The notes: generated by a model from the sequence alone, not told the origin. A stretch of 64,000 bases of DNA from an uncultured Marinobacter sp. (GCF_947259545.1 NZ_CAMYMK010000003.1:142564-206563), one strand, 5' to 3'; positions 42,379 to 51,681 are shown, numbered from the stretch's first letter. Translations and numbers: made by a program.

Positions 42379-42870
42379 ATGGCCACCACCAACAAACTGG
42401 CCGGTATAGTCGGCAAGATCAACAGCTTACCTACCTTTGCCCGGTCGCGGGCGCTGACCCTGTTTTTCGGCAAGGTGGTGCCTTTTACTGGTACCGCCGG
42501 CATTCGCATTGAGCATCTGGACGCGGAGCGTTGTGTGATCAGTATCGCCAACAAGCGCCGGGTGCAGAATCACATTGGTGGTGTTCACGCCGTGGCCTCC
42601 CTGTTGCTGGCGGAGTCTGCCACCGGTTTCCTGGTGGGCCTGAACGTACCGGACGACAAGGTTCCCGTGATCAAGACTGCTCATGCGGAGTACACCCGTC
42701 GCGCCAAGGGTGACATGACCGTGGAAGCCCGCCTGACCCCGGAGCAGCGGGAGCGCATGCGAGTGGAAGACAAGGGAGAAACCTCGGTACCGGTCACTAT
42801 CCGTGATGGTGAAGACAAAGAGCCCATCGAAATTGAGATGATCTGGGCCTGGACACCAAAGCGTCGCTAA
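42379..42870 (+). CDS. DUF4442 hotdog-fold thioesterase-like protein
   Basis: 163 residues from ATG 42379 with GGAG upstream. The hotdog signature includes FGKVVPFTGTAGIRIEHLD near 30-48, NKRRVQNHIGGVHAVASLLL near 55-74 (catalytic-helix region) and AEYTRRAKGDMTVEARL near 104-120. Members hydrolyse acyl-CoA or are related to PaaI-type proteins. It is next to the acyl-CoA-binding protein gene, on the opposite strand. Confidence 0.85.
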   Translation: MATTNKLAGIVGKINSLPTFARSRALTLFFGKVVPFTGTAGIRIEHLDAERCVISIANKRRVQNHIGGVHAVASLLLAESATGFLVGLNVPDDKVPVIKTAHAEYTRRAKGDMTVEARLTPEQRERMRVEDKGETSVPVTIRDGEDKEPIEIEMIWAWTPKRR

Positions 42871-42918
42871 AGGCGACATCGCTTGTCTGCGTTATGGTGT
42901 TGATCCGGGCTTTGTTTG

Positions 42919-42932
42919 GCAAAACTTTGCCC
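42919..42932. promoter_or_regulatory. Palindrome upstream of the T6SS operon
   Basis: GGCAAA-AC-TTTGCC is a 6-bp inverted repeat with a 2-nt centre, 142 nt before the tssB start in the 203-nt gap 42871-43073. It could be an operator. No convincing sigma-54 box was found in the gap. Confidence 0.3.
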
Positions 42933-43073
42933 GGACGCACATTTTTGCCGCACGCTGGCCAGTTTTTGCTTGAGAATGGATATCATCCTGTGTAGAGTTT
43001 TTGCCGTTGCGTACCAGGAGGGTATGCACAAGGGATTGAACAACTGCAAATGATTTGCACAGGGAGCAAGCGC

Positions 43074-43571
43074 ATGTCTTCAAAAGACGGTTCCGTCGCG
43101 CCTAAAGAGCGCATCAATATCAAATATGTCCCCGCCACTGGCGACCAGCAGGCTGAAACCGAACTGCCGCTGAAGATGTTTGTGGTTGGCGATTTCAAGG
43201 GACAGCCCGAAGAAACCCCCATCGAGGACCGCAAGGCCATTTCCGTCGACAAGAACAACTTCCGTTCTGTCATGAAGGAAGCCGGTCTTACCCTTTCCAC
43301 TACGGTGTCCAACCAGCTGGATGAAGAAGCCGACGAACTGCCGGTGAACCTGGAATTCCAGACCCTGGACGATTTCTCCCCGGATGGCATTGCCCGTCAG
43401 GTGCCTGAGCTGAACAAGCTGATCGAGCTGCGTGAAGCCCTGGTTGCCCTGAAAGGACCGCTGGGGAATGTACCGTCATTCCGTTCCAAGCTGCAGGAGC
43501 TGCTGGACAACGAAGACGCCCGGGGCAAGCTGTTGGCCGAACTGGATCTGGCCACGGATAAAGCCGAGTAA
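43074..43571 (+). CDS. tssB: Type VI secretion sheath small subunit TssB (VipA)
   Basis: 165 residues from ATG 43074, with AGGGAGC upstream; an earlier in-frame ATG at 43050 is unlikely. It starts MSSKDGSVAPKERINIKY, the usual TssB opening, with ELPLKMFVVGDFKGQPEE near 28-45 and the VipA motif FSPDGIARQVPELNKLIELR near 102-121. TssB pairs with TssC to form the contractile sheath. First gene of the operon. Confidence 0.96.
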   Translation: MSSKDGSVAPKERINIKYVPATGDQQAETELPLKMFVVGDFKGQPEETPIEDRKAISVDKNNFRSVMKEAGLTLSTTVSNQLDEEADELPVNLEFQTLDDFSPDGIARQVPELNKLIELREALVALKGPLGNVPSFRSKLQELLDNEDARGKLLAELDLATDKAE

Positions 43572-43628
43572 TCCGAAGGCTCTCAATCGATTTCCGACTT
43601 TAATCAAAACGTACTGAAGGGATGTAGT

Positions 43629-45110
43629 ATGTCTGATACTGCTGTGCAGCAATCGGCTGCCTCCGAATCCGTAGCAGAAGGGTCCTTGCTGGACCAGGTC
43701 ATGGCCAACAGCCGTATGGCACCGGCCGACGAGGGCTACGATGTGGCCCGCAAAGGGGTCGCAACATTCATTGCCAACCTGCTGAAAAGCGATGAGAAAG
43801 GCCAGCCGGTCAACAAGGCGCTGGTGGACCAGATGGTGGTTGAGCTGGACCGCAAGATCAGCGCCCAGATGGATGAAATCCTCCACGCGCCGAAACTGCA
43901 GGAACTGGAATCGTCCTGGCGCGGCCTGAAACTGATGGTTGATCGCACCGATTTCCGCGAGAACATCAAGGTGGACATTCTTCACGCCACCAAAGCCGAG
44001 CTGCTGGAAGATTTCGAATTTGCCCCGGATGTCACTCAAGCCGGTTTTTACAAACACATTTACTCCACCGAATACGGTCAGTTTGGCGGTGAGCCGGTCG
44101 GTGCCGTGGTCGGTAACTACGCGTTCACCCCGTCCACGCCGGACATGAAACTGCTGCAGTATGTGTCCTCCGTTGGCGCCATGGCCCATGCGCCATTCCT
44201 GTCCTCCGTTGCGCCGTCGTTCTTCGGCGTCGACAGCTACCAGGAACTGCCGGCCATCAAGGAACTGAAGGCGGTTTTCGAAGGGCCGAAGTACGCCAAG
44301 TGGCGCTCACTGCGTGAGTCCGAAGACGCCCGCTACCTGGGGCTGACCTCGCCGCGCTTCCTGTTGCGGGTACCCTACGACCCCACCGAAAACCCGGTGC
44401 GCAGCTTCAACTACAAGGAAGACGTGTCCGGCGACCACGAACACTACCTGTGGGGCAACACCGCCTACCTGCTGGCCACGCGACTGACCGAAAGCTTCGC
44501 CAAGTACCGCTGGTGCCCCAACATCATTGGCCCGCAAAGTGGCGGTGCGGTGGAAGACCTGCCGGTACACCTGTTCGAATCCTTCGGCCAGCTGGAAGCC
44601 AAGATTCCGACCGAAGTACTGATCACCGACCGTCGCGAATACGAAATGGCCGACGAAGGCTTCATCGCCCTGACCATGCGCAAGGGCAGCGACAACGCGG
44701 CATTCTTCTCCGCCAACTCGGTACAGAAGCCCAAACAGTTCCCCAACACCAAGGAAGGCAAGGAAGCGGAAACCAACTACAAGTTGGGCACGCAACTGCC
44801 TTACATGATGATCGTCAACCGCCTGGCGCACTACATCAAAGTGCTGCAGCGCGAGCAGATCGGCTCCTGGAAGGAGCGCCAGGACCTTGAGCGGGAACTG
44901 AACACCTGGATTCGCCAGTACGTCGCCGACCAGGAAAACCCGCCGGCGGACGTCCGCAGCCGTCGCCCGCTACGCGCGGCCCAGGTGACGGTATCCGACG
45001 TCGAAGGCGATCCGGGCTGGTACCAGGTGTCCCTGGCGGTTCGGCCCCACTTCAAATACATGGGCGCCAACTTCGAACTGTCACTGGTTGGCCGACTGGA
45101 CAAGGATTAA
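43629..45110 (+). CDS. tssC: Type VI secretion sheath large subunit TssC (VipB)
   Basis: 493 residues, full length. Signature blocks are LQELESSWRGLKLMVDRTDF near 93-112, PKYAKWRSLRESEDARYLGL near 221-240 and a C-terminal HFKYMGANFELSLVGRLDKD. With TssB it polymerises into the sheath whose contraction fires the needle; ClpV recycles it. It is separated from tssB by 57 nt and from tssE by 3 nt. Confidence 0.97.
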   Translation: MSDTAVQQSAASESVAEGSLLDQVMANSRMAPADEGYDVARKGVATFIANLLKSDEKGQPVNKALVDQMVVELDRKISAQMDEILHAPKLQELESSWRGLKLMVDRTDFRENIKVDILHATKAELLEDFEFAPDVTQAGFYKHIYSTEYGQFGGEPVGAVVGNYAFTPSTPDMKLLQYVSSVGAMAHAPFLSSVAPSFFGVDSYQELPAIKELKAVFEGPKYAKWRSLRESEDARYLGLTSPRFLLRVPYDPTENPVRSFNYKEDVSGDHEHYLWGNTAYLLATRLTESFAKYRWCPNIIGPQSGGAVEDLPVHLFESFGQLEAKIPTEVLITDRREYEMADEGFIALTMRKGSDNAAFFSANSVQKPKQFPNTKEGKEAETNYKLGTQLPYMMIVNRLAHYIKVLQREQIGSWKERQDLERELNTWIRQYVADQENPPADVRSRRPLRAAQVTVSDVEGDPGWYQVSLAVRPHFKYMGANFELSLVGRLDKD

Positions 45111-45113
45111 TCC

Positions 45114-45554
45114 GTGTTCAATCACCCGGCCAGCGACGGATCGCAGGCCGGCAGCGGCAGCCTGTTCGAACGACTGGAACAGGCGGCTGCGCCGGCCGGC
45201 CAGAGCATGGGCGAAATCACCCACGTTGTTGAATCCATCAAGCGCCACCTGGTCCGCCTGCTGAATGCCCACCCGGGCAACAGCGCCAGCGTGCCGGATC
45301 TGGGGTTGCTGGATTTCAACGACGCCACGCTCGGCACCCACGATCTGAATGTTCAGATTCGCGGCGCGATTCGACAGTGCATTGAAAAGTTCGAACCCAG
45401 GGTGAAGCGGGTAGATGTGGTGGCTTTGCCACCCGGCCCGGACCCATTGCAGTTGAAGTTCCAGGTGACGGTGTATCTGAACATTGCAGGAAGCGATGAC
45501 AGAACCACGATTGACCTGGTGTTGGACGACAAGCGCTACTATCGAGTGATGTAG
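45114..45554 (+). CDS. tssE: Type VI baseplate protein TssE (gp25-like)
   Basis: 146 residues from GTG 45114. The GPW/gp25 domain is seen in VVESIKRHLVRLLNAHPGNS near 38-57 and IRQCIEKFEPRVKRVDVVAL near 84-103. TssE is a baseplate wedge component. It is followed by the palindromic repeat copy 2 before tssF. Confidence 0.94.
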   Translation: MFNHPASDGSQAGSGSLFERLEQAAAPAGQSMGEITHVVESIKRHLVRLLNAHPGNSASVPDLGLLDFNDATLGTHDLNVQIRGAIRQCIEKFEPRVKRVDVVALPPGPDPLQLKFQVTVYLNIAGSDDRTTIDLVLDDKRYYRVM

Positions 45555-45575
45555 CTAGTTCGCAGGCAAGGATGA

Positions 45576-45690
45576 GAGCGGGGGTGTGGGCAGGCTTTCC
45601 AAAAGTGTGCGGAGCCATGGATGGCGGAGCCCAAGCGTCCCATGGATGGGCTTGAAGCGTCTTTTGGAAAGCCTGCCCACACCCCCGCTC
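45576..45690. repeat. Palindromic intergenic element, copy 2 (30-bp perfect arms), inside the T6SS operon
   Basis: Arms 45576-45605 and 45661-45690 are perfect reverse complements over 30 bp around a 55-nt core. The core begins GCGGAGCCATGGATGGCGG like the others but continues with a second variant containing CCCATGGATGGG. In the operon mRNA it would form a very long hairpin between tssE and tssF. Spurious in-frame extension of tssF into it is rejected. Confidence 0.9.
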
Positions 45691-45713
45691 GGAGCCAGAC
45701 TGGTGCAGTAGTT

Positions 45714-47486
45714 ATGAAGTTGAACCGATTCTACAGGGACGAGTTAAGTTTTCTCAGGCTCCAGGGCCGGGAATTCGCGGATGCCCATCCGCAGCTGACA
45801 CGGTTTCTGTCCGAGCAGAGCACCGATCCGGATGTTGAACGGCTGCTGGAAGGCTTTGCCTTTCTCACCGGAAAACTCCGCGAGAAAGTCGAGGACGAGT
45901 TTCCGGAAATCACCCATTCGCTGCTGAACATGCTGTGGCCGAACTACCTGCGGCCAGTACCCAGCTGCACCATCATGCGGTTTGATCCGCAGTTGCATGC
46001 CATCAGTGAACGCCAGCGGGTGGAACGGCATACAGAGATCAAAAGCCGACCGCTGGGCGATGTCACACGTCAGACCCAATGCCGGTTCCGGACCTGCCGG
46101 GCAGTGGACGTGTTTCCGGTCAGCGTAGCGAATGCCCATGCCGAGCATTCCCGGGAAGTGTCGTCCGTGACCGTGGATCTGGCGTTGCATACCGACCAGC
46201 CACTGTCATCCCTGGGTATGGACAGCCTGCGGTTCTACCTGGGCGGCGAGAGCCACATCGCGGAAACCCTGTACCTGTGGCTGAACCACTATCTGGAACG
46301 GATTGAACTGGTTGTGGGGGAGTCGGTATACCGCCTGCCCGCGACCATGTTGCAGCCAGTCGGGTTCGGGAATGACGAAGCGTTATTGCCGTATCCCAAG
46401 AATGCCTACTCCGGTTACCGGATTCTGCAGGAATACCTGAGTTTCCCCGAGGCCTTCCGCTTTGTGGACATTCACGGTCTTCGGCAGCGGTTACCGGCGG
46501 TGCAGGCGGACGAGATCAGCCTGCGGTTTCATTTCAGCCGGATCCTGCCGCCGGACGCCAAAGTGCGGGAAGAAAATTTCCAGCTGTACTGCACGCCGGC
46601 AGTGAACCTGTTCAGCCACGAAGCTGAGCCGGTGGATCTCAATGGGCGGCAGACAGAATACCGGGTTTCACCCTCGAGCCGGTCGCCGGACCACTATGAA
46701 GTCTTCAGTATTGAGCAGGTGGAGGGCTGGCTGGAAGGCCGCTCCGGGCGTGGCGAGCCGCGTATATACACCGCGTTCGAGAGCTTTCAGCACGAAGTGG
46801 AGCGGGATCGTGGCCGCACCGCGCTGTATTACCGGGTGCGGGCGCGGGACAGCGTCCGCGGTGATGGTTTCGATCATTACATGTCGTTTGTGCGGGGCGA
46901 TGAGTCCGAATGCATGAGCCGGCAGGAAGCGATTTCCCTGACCCTGACCTGCACCAACCGCCAGCTGCCGAGCCAACTGGCGGTGGGGGAAATCTGCATG
47001 GCAACGGAGAGCACACCGGCCTTCGCCACCTTCAGCAACATTACCCGGCCAACCGCCACCCTGCGGCCGACGCTGGATGGCAGTTTGCTGTGGACACTGA
47101 TTTCCAACCTGTCACTGAACTACCTGTCCATGCTGGATGTGGATGCCCTGCGCACGGTGCTGCGGGTGTACGACTTCCGTGCGCTGGTGGATCGTCAGGC
47201 CGAGCGGGTGTCCCAGAAGCGGCTGGCCGGCATTGCGGGCATAGAAACGTCACCGGTGGACCGCATGGTACAGGGCTTGCCGGTGCGGGGGATTCAGTCG
47301 GTACTGAAGCTGGACCAGACAGCGTTTGCCTCGGAAGGCGACCTCTACCTGTTTGGTACGGTTCTCAGCCAGTTCTTTGCGCTATACGCGAGCATCAACG
47401 CCTTTCACCAACTGGAAGTGGTGAATACAGACAATCAGGAACGGTACACATGGACGTTACAGCAAGGTCAGCAGCCGCTGATGTAG
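45714..47486 (+). CDS. tssF: Type VI baseplate protein TssF (VasA)
   Basis: 590 residues from ATG 45714 (MKLNRFYRDELSFLRLQGRE); the longer frame from 45621 runs through the repeat element and is rejected. Typical blocks are REFADAHPQLTRFLSEQSTD near 19-38, DEFPEITHSLLNMLWPNYLRP near 62-82 with the LxPxL-type wedge motif, and LTCTNRQLPSQL near 406-417. It forms the baseplate wedge with TssG, TssE and TssK. It overlaps tssG by 37 nt. Confidence 0.95.
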   Translation: MKLNRFYRDELSFLRLQGREFADAHPQLTRFLSEQSTDPDVERLLEGFAFLTGKLREKVEDEFPEITHSLLNMLWPNYLRPVPSCTIMRFDPQLHAISERQRVERHTEIKSRPLGDVTRQTQCRFRTCRAVDVFPVSVANAHAEHSREVSSVTVDLALHTDQPLSSLGMDSLRFYLGGESHIAETLYLWLNHYLERIELVVGESVYRLPATMLQPVGFGNDEALLPYPKNAYSGYRILQEYLSFPEAFRFVDIHGLRQRLPAVQADEISLRFHFSRILPPDAKVREENFQLYCTPAVNLFSHEAEPVDLNGRQTEYRVSPSSRSPDHYEVFSIEQVEGWLEGRSGRGEPRIYTAFESFQHEVERDRGRTALYYRVRARDSVRGDGFDHYMSFVRGDESECMSRQEAISLTLTCTNRQLPSQLAVGEICMATESTPAFATFSNITRPTATLRPTLDGSLLWTLISNLSLNYLSMLDVDALRTVLRVYDFRALVDRQAERVSQKRLAGIAGIETSPVDRMVQGLPVRGIQSVLKLDQTAFASEGDLYLFGTVLSQFFALYASINAFHQLEVVNTDNQERYTWTLQQGQQPLM

Positions 47487-48466
47487 CCGAGCTGCAGCCG
47501 GTTCTGGGCAATGCACGGCGCTACAGTTTCTTTCAACTGGTGGATTTGATTCACCGGCATCATGGGGATGACCTGGAGCGGTCCCAGGACGATCAGCCCC
47601 GGCGTGAGCGTATCCGCTTCTCGGCATCGGCCGGCCTGGGGTTCCCGGGCAGTGATGTGGTGCAGGCGTTCTCTCCGGAGCATGAGCATGCGCCCTATCA
47701 GATGGAGGTGAGCTTCCTGGGGCTGCACGGATCGCAGTCGCCATTGCCCGGTTACTACCTGGAGGATCTGGCCTGGGAGGCGGGGCAGGAGCTGGGGATT
47801 CGTCGTCACTTCCTGGACTTTTTCAATCATCGGCTGGTGACGCTGTTCCACCGGGCCTGGCGCAAGTACCGGTATTACGTGCGCTTCCGACCCGGGGCTT
47901 CAGACGGCTTTTCCGATCATATTTTCGCCCTGGTGGGCCTGGGTGACAGCCGGTTGCGGGACGCCACACCGGTGAACTGGTCGAAGATGCTGGCCTACGC
48001 CGGATTGATGGCGGGCCGAAGTCGTTCTCCGGAAGTGGTCAGTGGCATTGTTGCCCACTGTTTTGATCTGGATGACGTCAGTATCGAGCAGTGGGTGTTA
48101 CGCCGTGTCGCCATCCCCGGCGATCAGCAAACCCAGCTGGGGCAGGCCAACGCAGCCCTGGGACACGACACACTGGTGGGCAACGGCATCCGTGATCGCA
48201 GTGGCAAATTCATTCTGCGTATCCGCAACCTGGATCGGCAGCGCTTTGCCGACTTCCTGCCCAATGGCAAGGATCACCAGCGGCTGGTGAAGCTGGTGGA
48301 GTTCACCACCCGGGAGCAACTGGCCTACGACCTGGAACTGCAGATGCGGCCGAAAGATGTGAAGCCACTGCAAGCGGGGATGGAAGTGCGACTGGGCTGG
48401 AATTCGTTCCTGACGCCGGACAAGGCACGCACGCTACCCGCCGTGCGGCTGCAGATTCGCCGCTGA
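47450..48466 (+). CDS. tssG: Type VI baseplate protein TssG (VasB)
   Basis: 338 residues from ATG 47450, with CAGGAACGG upstream. The same frame is open to 46910, but that stretch is a shadow of tssF. It begins MDVTARSAAADVAELQPVL, then RRYSFFQLVDLIHR near 23-36, with FSASAGLGFPGSDV near 58-71 and the middle LLxG-type segment LPGYYLEDLAWEAGQELGI near 98-116. TssG pairs with two TssF chains in the wedge. The start lies within the 3' end of tssF, so translation is probably coupled. Confidence 0.93.
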   Translation: MDVTARSAAADVAELQPVLGNARRYSFFQLVDLIHRHHGDDLERSQDDQPRRERIRFSASAGLGFPGSDVVQAFSPEHEHAPYQMEVSFLGLHGSQSPLPGYYLEDLAWEAGQELGIRRHFLDFFNHRLVTLFHRAWRKYRYYVRFRPGASDGFSDHIFALVGLGDSRLRDATPVNWSKMLAYAGLMAGRSRSPEVVSGIVAHCFDLDDVSIEQWVLRRVAIPGDQQTQLGQANAALGHDTLVGNGIRDRSGKFILRIRNLDRQRFADFLPNGKDHQRLVKLVEFTTREQLAYDLELQMRPKDVKPLQAGMEVRLGWNSFLTPDKARTLPAVRLQIRR

Positions 48467-48488
48467 GACAATGACAAGGAAACCGGAC

Positions 48489-49814
48489 ATGGACGAGCGT
48501 CAGTCACTGACACTGAAGATCAGCAATCCCACCACTGTCGGCAGCGGCTTGCTGCCAGAGCATGTATTCACCATGGCGGGAGGCTCCATTGGTACGGCCG
48601 AAAACGATACCTGGAAATTGTCGTCCCATCGCACCGGAGCCATGGCGGGACATGCCGAGGTGCGATTCATTGACGGCGAGTTCTGCCTCATTGATCGCAG
48701 TGGTCGCACCTATATCAACAGCGCCAGTCAACCTATTGGCCGTGGTCGTCGTGCGCGACTGAAAAGCGGTGACACCATATCCATTGGTCGTTACCAGATC
48801 CGTGCTGACCTGGTGCGCGGTCGCCAACACGCTGCCAGCCCGAATCTGGAAGGGAGTGCTGAAGACCACGCCCTGGTGAACGTGGAAGAAAACAGCTTGG
48901 TCCGGGGTGAGGGCAGTGAGCCGGAAACCACGGGTCACGAACCGCTGCAGGGCCTGGCCCCGGCACCGGGGCAGGCGGTCAGCAAGGATCCCCTGGATCA
49001 ATGGGAAGCGGACGCTGAATGGTCGGAGGATGTCAGCAATAACCAGGAAATAGACCTGATGGCCAGCAAGCCTGAGTGGTTTGCCGCCGAAGGCGAGGTG
49101 AGCGATGAATACCGGGAGCATCGTGACGTTGCAGTGGGGCTGCCGGTCAGACAAGGAGATCAGGACAGGATGTCAGTACAACAACCCCGTAAAACAAGGC
49201 GGGAATCCACCGACCACAGTCGCCAGCACATCAGTGGCGCGCCACTGCTCAAGGGCATGGAGTCCGAGCTGGACTTTGGTGACAGCGACGAGATGCGGCT
49301 GTTCCTGGAAGAGGCCGGGCAGACCCTGAAAGCCACTGTGGAGGGCCTGCTGGCGTTGCATCAGGGTGAAGACAGTCGCCACCAGGCGCTGCGCACGCGG
49401 CTGCAGCCCATTGAGGACAACCCACTGCGTCTGGGGCAGAGCTATCAGGACACAATCCAGACCCTGTTTGCCAGTCAGCGCAGCCCCGTGCACCTGTCCG
49501 CGCCCGCAGCGGTCAGCGAGAGCCTGCAAAGCCTGCGCCACCACCAGGTTGCGACCAGTGAGGCCATCCGCGAAGCGTTGGATGCCATTCTCCACGCCTT
49601 TTCTCCGGAAGCCCTGCTGCGCCGGTTCCATGGCTATCGCCGTGGGTTGCAACAGCATGAGGACGAGGGGCGCTGGGCATGGACCATGTACGAGCACTAT
49701 TACCGTGAATTGAAATCCAGTCGTCAACAGGGCTTCGAGCGCCTCTTCCAGGAGGTGTTCGAGCAGGCTTACGACCAGCACTTGCGTCAACTACAGAGGG
49801 AGAATCTGTCGTGA
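48489..49814 (+). CDS. tagH: Type VI-associated FHA-domain protein TagH (VasC)
   Basis: 441 residues from ATG 48489 (AAGGA 7 nt upstream; ATG 48471 is possible). Residues 1-100 are an FHA phosphothreonine-binding domain with GGSIGTAENDTWKLSS near 25-40, followed by AEVRFIDGEFCLIDRS and the conserved Asn. A linker of about 150 residues and a helical TagH C-terminal domain (AFSPEALLRRFHGYRRGLQ near 373-391) follow. FHA proteins link T6SS to Thr phosphorylation, but no PpkA/PppA genes are in the window. It overlaps tssJ by 4 nt. Confidence 0.88.
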   Translation: MDERQSLTLKISNPTTVGSGLLPEHVFTMAGGSIGTAENDTWKLSSHRTGAMAGHAEVRFIDGEFCLIDRSGRTYINSASQPIGRGRRARLKSGDTISIGRYQIRADLVRGRQHAASPNLEGSAEDHALVNVEENSLVRGEGSEPETTGHEPLQGLAPAPGQAVSKDPLDQWEADAEWSEDVSNNQEIDLMASKPEWFAAEGEVSDEYREHRDVAVGLPVRQGDQDRMSVQQPRKTRRESTDHSRQHISGAPLLKGMESELDFGDSDEMRLFLEEAGQTLKATVEGLLALHQGEDSRHQALRTRLQPIEDNPLRLGQSYQDTIQTLFASQRSPVHLSAPAAVSESLQSLRHHQVATSEAIREALDAILHAFSPEALLRRFHGYRRGLQQHEDEGRWAWTMYEHYYRELKSSRQQGFERLFQEVFEQAYDQHLRQLQRENLS

Positions 49815-50344
49815 AATACAGTAAAGGGATCTTACTGGCCGTTGTCTTTGCGATGGTGGGTTGCAGCACACCCTACAACGCGGTCTCGAAAACCGCCAAG
49901 GTGCTGTGGGATCCGGATATTCCCGTGGGGTATCCGGAGGACCTGCCCAGTCGGGTGGATCTCACCATGCTGGCAGAGCCGGACGTCAATCCGAACGAGT
50001 CCCTGGCACCCACGCCCATCGCCTTTCAGATTATCGAAATGCGGGACAGCTCGATGCTGATGGCCGGGGATTTCGACCAGCTGCTGAGCGATCTGGAGGA
50101 TTCTCTTGGCCAGAACTACATCGACCATGATGACTACTCCCTGGTGCCAGGACAGTTCCGCTTTGTCGAACCGTTCGAGATCAGCGAGGACACCCGTTTC
50201 ATCGGCATTATCGCGTTCTATGCCTATCCCAACCTGTCCCAGTGGAAGAAGGTGGTGAAAGTGGATCCCCTTGGTGGTCGCTATCACCTGCTGGTCAACC
50301 TGCGTGAGCGGGAAGTTCAACTCAGAAGAGCGGATGAATCCTGA
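49811..50344 (+). CDS. tssJ: Type VI outer-membrane lipoprotein TssJ (VasD)
   Basis: 177 residues from GTG 49811. The lipobox AMVGC places Cys at residue 18. The beta-sandwich includes VDLTMLAEPDVNPNESLAP near 49-67, with the family motif NPN, and TPIAFQIIEMRDSSML near 68-83. TssJ anchors the TssM-TssL membrane complex to the outer membrane. The stop overlaps the tssK ATG. Confidence 0.94.
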   Translation: MKYSKGILLAVVFAMVGCSTPYNAVSKTAKVLWDPDIPVGYPEDLPSRVDLTMLAEPDVNPNESLAPTPIAFQIIEMRDSSMLMAGDFDQLLSDLEDSLGQNYIDHDDYSLVPGQFRFVEPFEISEDTRFIGIIAFYAYPNLSQWKKVVKVDPLGGRYHLLVNLREREVQLRRADES

Positions 50345-51678
50345 TGGCTGTCACGAATCGAGTGGTGTGGAGTGATGGGCTGTTCATCAAGCCTCAGCAC
50401 TTCCAGCAACAACAACGGTACCTGGAACACCAGATCAACGAACGGGCCCTGGCGATTTCGGATTACCTGTATGGCTTTGGCGACCTGGAACTGAATGCGG
50501 AATACCTGAGCTTTGGTCGCATCGGCCTGGTGCACGCCAGCGGGCTGTTCCCGGACGGAACGCGCTTTAGCCTGCCACAGGATGATGTGATGCCCGAGCC
50601 ACTGGAAATCACCGATGCTTCGGTGGCCAATCAGGTGGTTTATCTGGCGTTACCCCTGAGCAGCGACGCGCTGGCAGAAGTGGAATGGCCGGATGCTGCC
50701 GTGTCCGGGCGGTTTCGTGCCCAGGCCGAGGAAGTTCGTGACCTGCACTCCATCGACGGAGATGCCCATGTCATTGATGTGGGCAGGGTGGCACCGCGCC
50801 TGATGCTGGAGCGGGAGGACCGCAGCGCCTACGCGGCCCTGGCCATTGGCCGGATACTGGAGAAACGCCCGGACGGCAGCCTGGTGATGGACCCCAACTT
50901 CATGCCCACCATGCTCAGTGTGCGTGCGGCCCCGCGGCTGCAGCGTTTTGTCGGCGAAATGGCCGGGCTGATGAAGGAGCGGGCCAGGAATATCGCCGAA
51001 CGGGTGGGCGCACCGGGGCAGGGTGGCGTTGCTGACGTGGCGGATTTCATGCTGCTGCAGATGCTCAACCGGGCCCACCCGCGCTTCATGCATCTGGCCC
51101 GGCTTCGACAGCTTCACCCCGAGCGTCTGTACGAGGCTTTACTGGAGCTCTGTGGTGAGCTGGTGACCTTCACCGATGAAAACCGACTGCCCCGGGAATA
51201 CACCCCCTACGACCATGACCTGCCGGAAGCGTCGTTCACGCCGCTGATGCAGGTACTGAGGCAGTCCCTGAGCACCGTGCTGGAGCCACGGGCCCTGGCT
51301 ATCCAGCTGCAGGAGCGGCAGTACGGCCTGACCGTGGCACCGCTCCAGGATGCCCAGTTGCTCGACAGTGCGGAGTTCATTCTGGCGGTGAAAGCGGACA
51401 TGCCCCTGGACGATCTGCGCAAGCAGTTCACCCAGCAGTGCAAGGTGGCCTCGGTGGAGAAGATCCGCGATCTGATCAGCCTGCAGTTGCCGGGCATACC
51501 ACTATCAGCCCTGCCGGTGGCGCCGCGTCAGCTGCCTTACCACGCCGGTTTTGTGTATTTCCGTCTGGACGACCAGAGCCAGGCCTGGCAGATGCTCGAC
51601 AACGCCAGCGGCTTTGCCTTCCATGTGGCGGGCAGTTTCCCCGGTATGGAAATGCAGTTCTGGGCAATCAGGAGCTAA
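50344..51678 (+). CDS. tssK: Type VI baseplate-membrane connector TssK (VasE)
   Basis: 444 residues. The opening NRVVWSDGLFIKPQHFQQQQ near residues 5-24 is the strongest TssK signature; LSVRAAPRLQRFVGEMAGLM near 191-210 and VYFRLDDQSQAWQMLDNASG near 401-420 also fit. TssK binds the baseplate wedge and the cytoplasmic parts of TssL and TssM. Spacing to tssL is 3 nt. Confidence 0.96.
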   Translation: MAVTNRVVWSDGLFIKPQHFQQQQRYLEHQINERALAISDYLYGFGDLELNAEYLSFGRIGLVHASGLFPDGTRFSLPQDDVMPEPLEITDASVANQVVYLALPLSSDALAEVEWPDAAVSGRFRAQAEEVRDLHSIDGDAHVIDVGRVAPRLMLEREDRSAYAALAIGRILEKRPDGSLVMDPNFMPTMLSVRAAPRLQRFVGEMAGLMKERARNIAERVGAPGQGGVADVADFMLLQMLNRAHPRFMHLARLRQLHPERLYEALLELCGELVTFTDENRLPREYTPYDHDLPEASFTPLMQVLRQSLSTVLEPRALAIQLQERQYGLTVAPLQDAQLLDSAEFILAVKADMPLDDLRKQFTQQCKVASVEKIRDLISLQLPGIPLSALPVAPRQLPYHAGFVYFRLDDQSQAWQMLDNASGFAFHVAGSFPGMEMQFWAIRS

Positions 51679-51681
51679 ATC

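Noticed and set aside
42918..42969. Two sigma-54-like words (TGGC...TTGCC at 42918 and TGGCC...TTGCT at 42956) before tssB
   Set aside because: In both the GG to GC distance is 9 nt instead of the required 10, so they are not accepted as RpoN promoters.
45621..45713. Extension of tssF into the palindromic element
   Set aside because: The added residues come from the repeat core, which gives similar peptides at the other copies; TssF proteins start at the MKLNRFYRDEL segment.
46910..47449. In-frame extension making a 518-residue protein ending as TssG
   Set aside because: The extra 180 residues are a shadow of tssF, rich in Gly/His/Arg with no TssG similarity; the TssG family starts at the Met at 47450.
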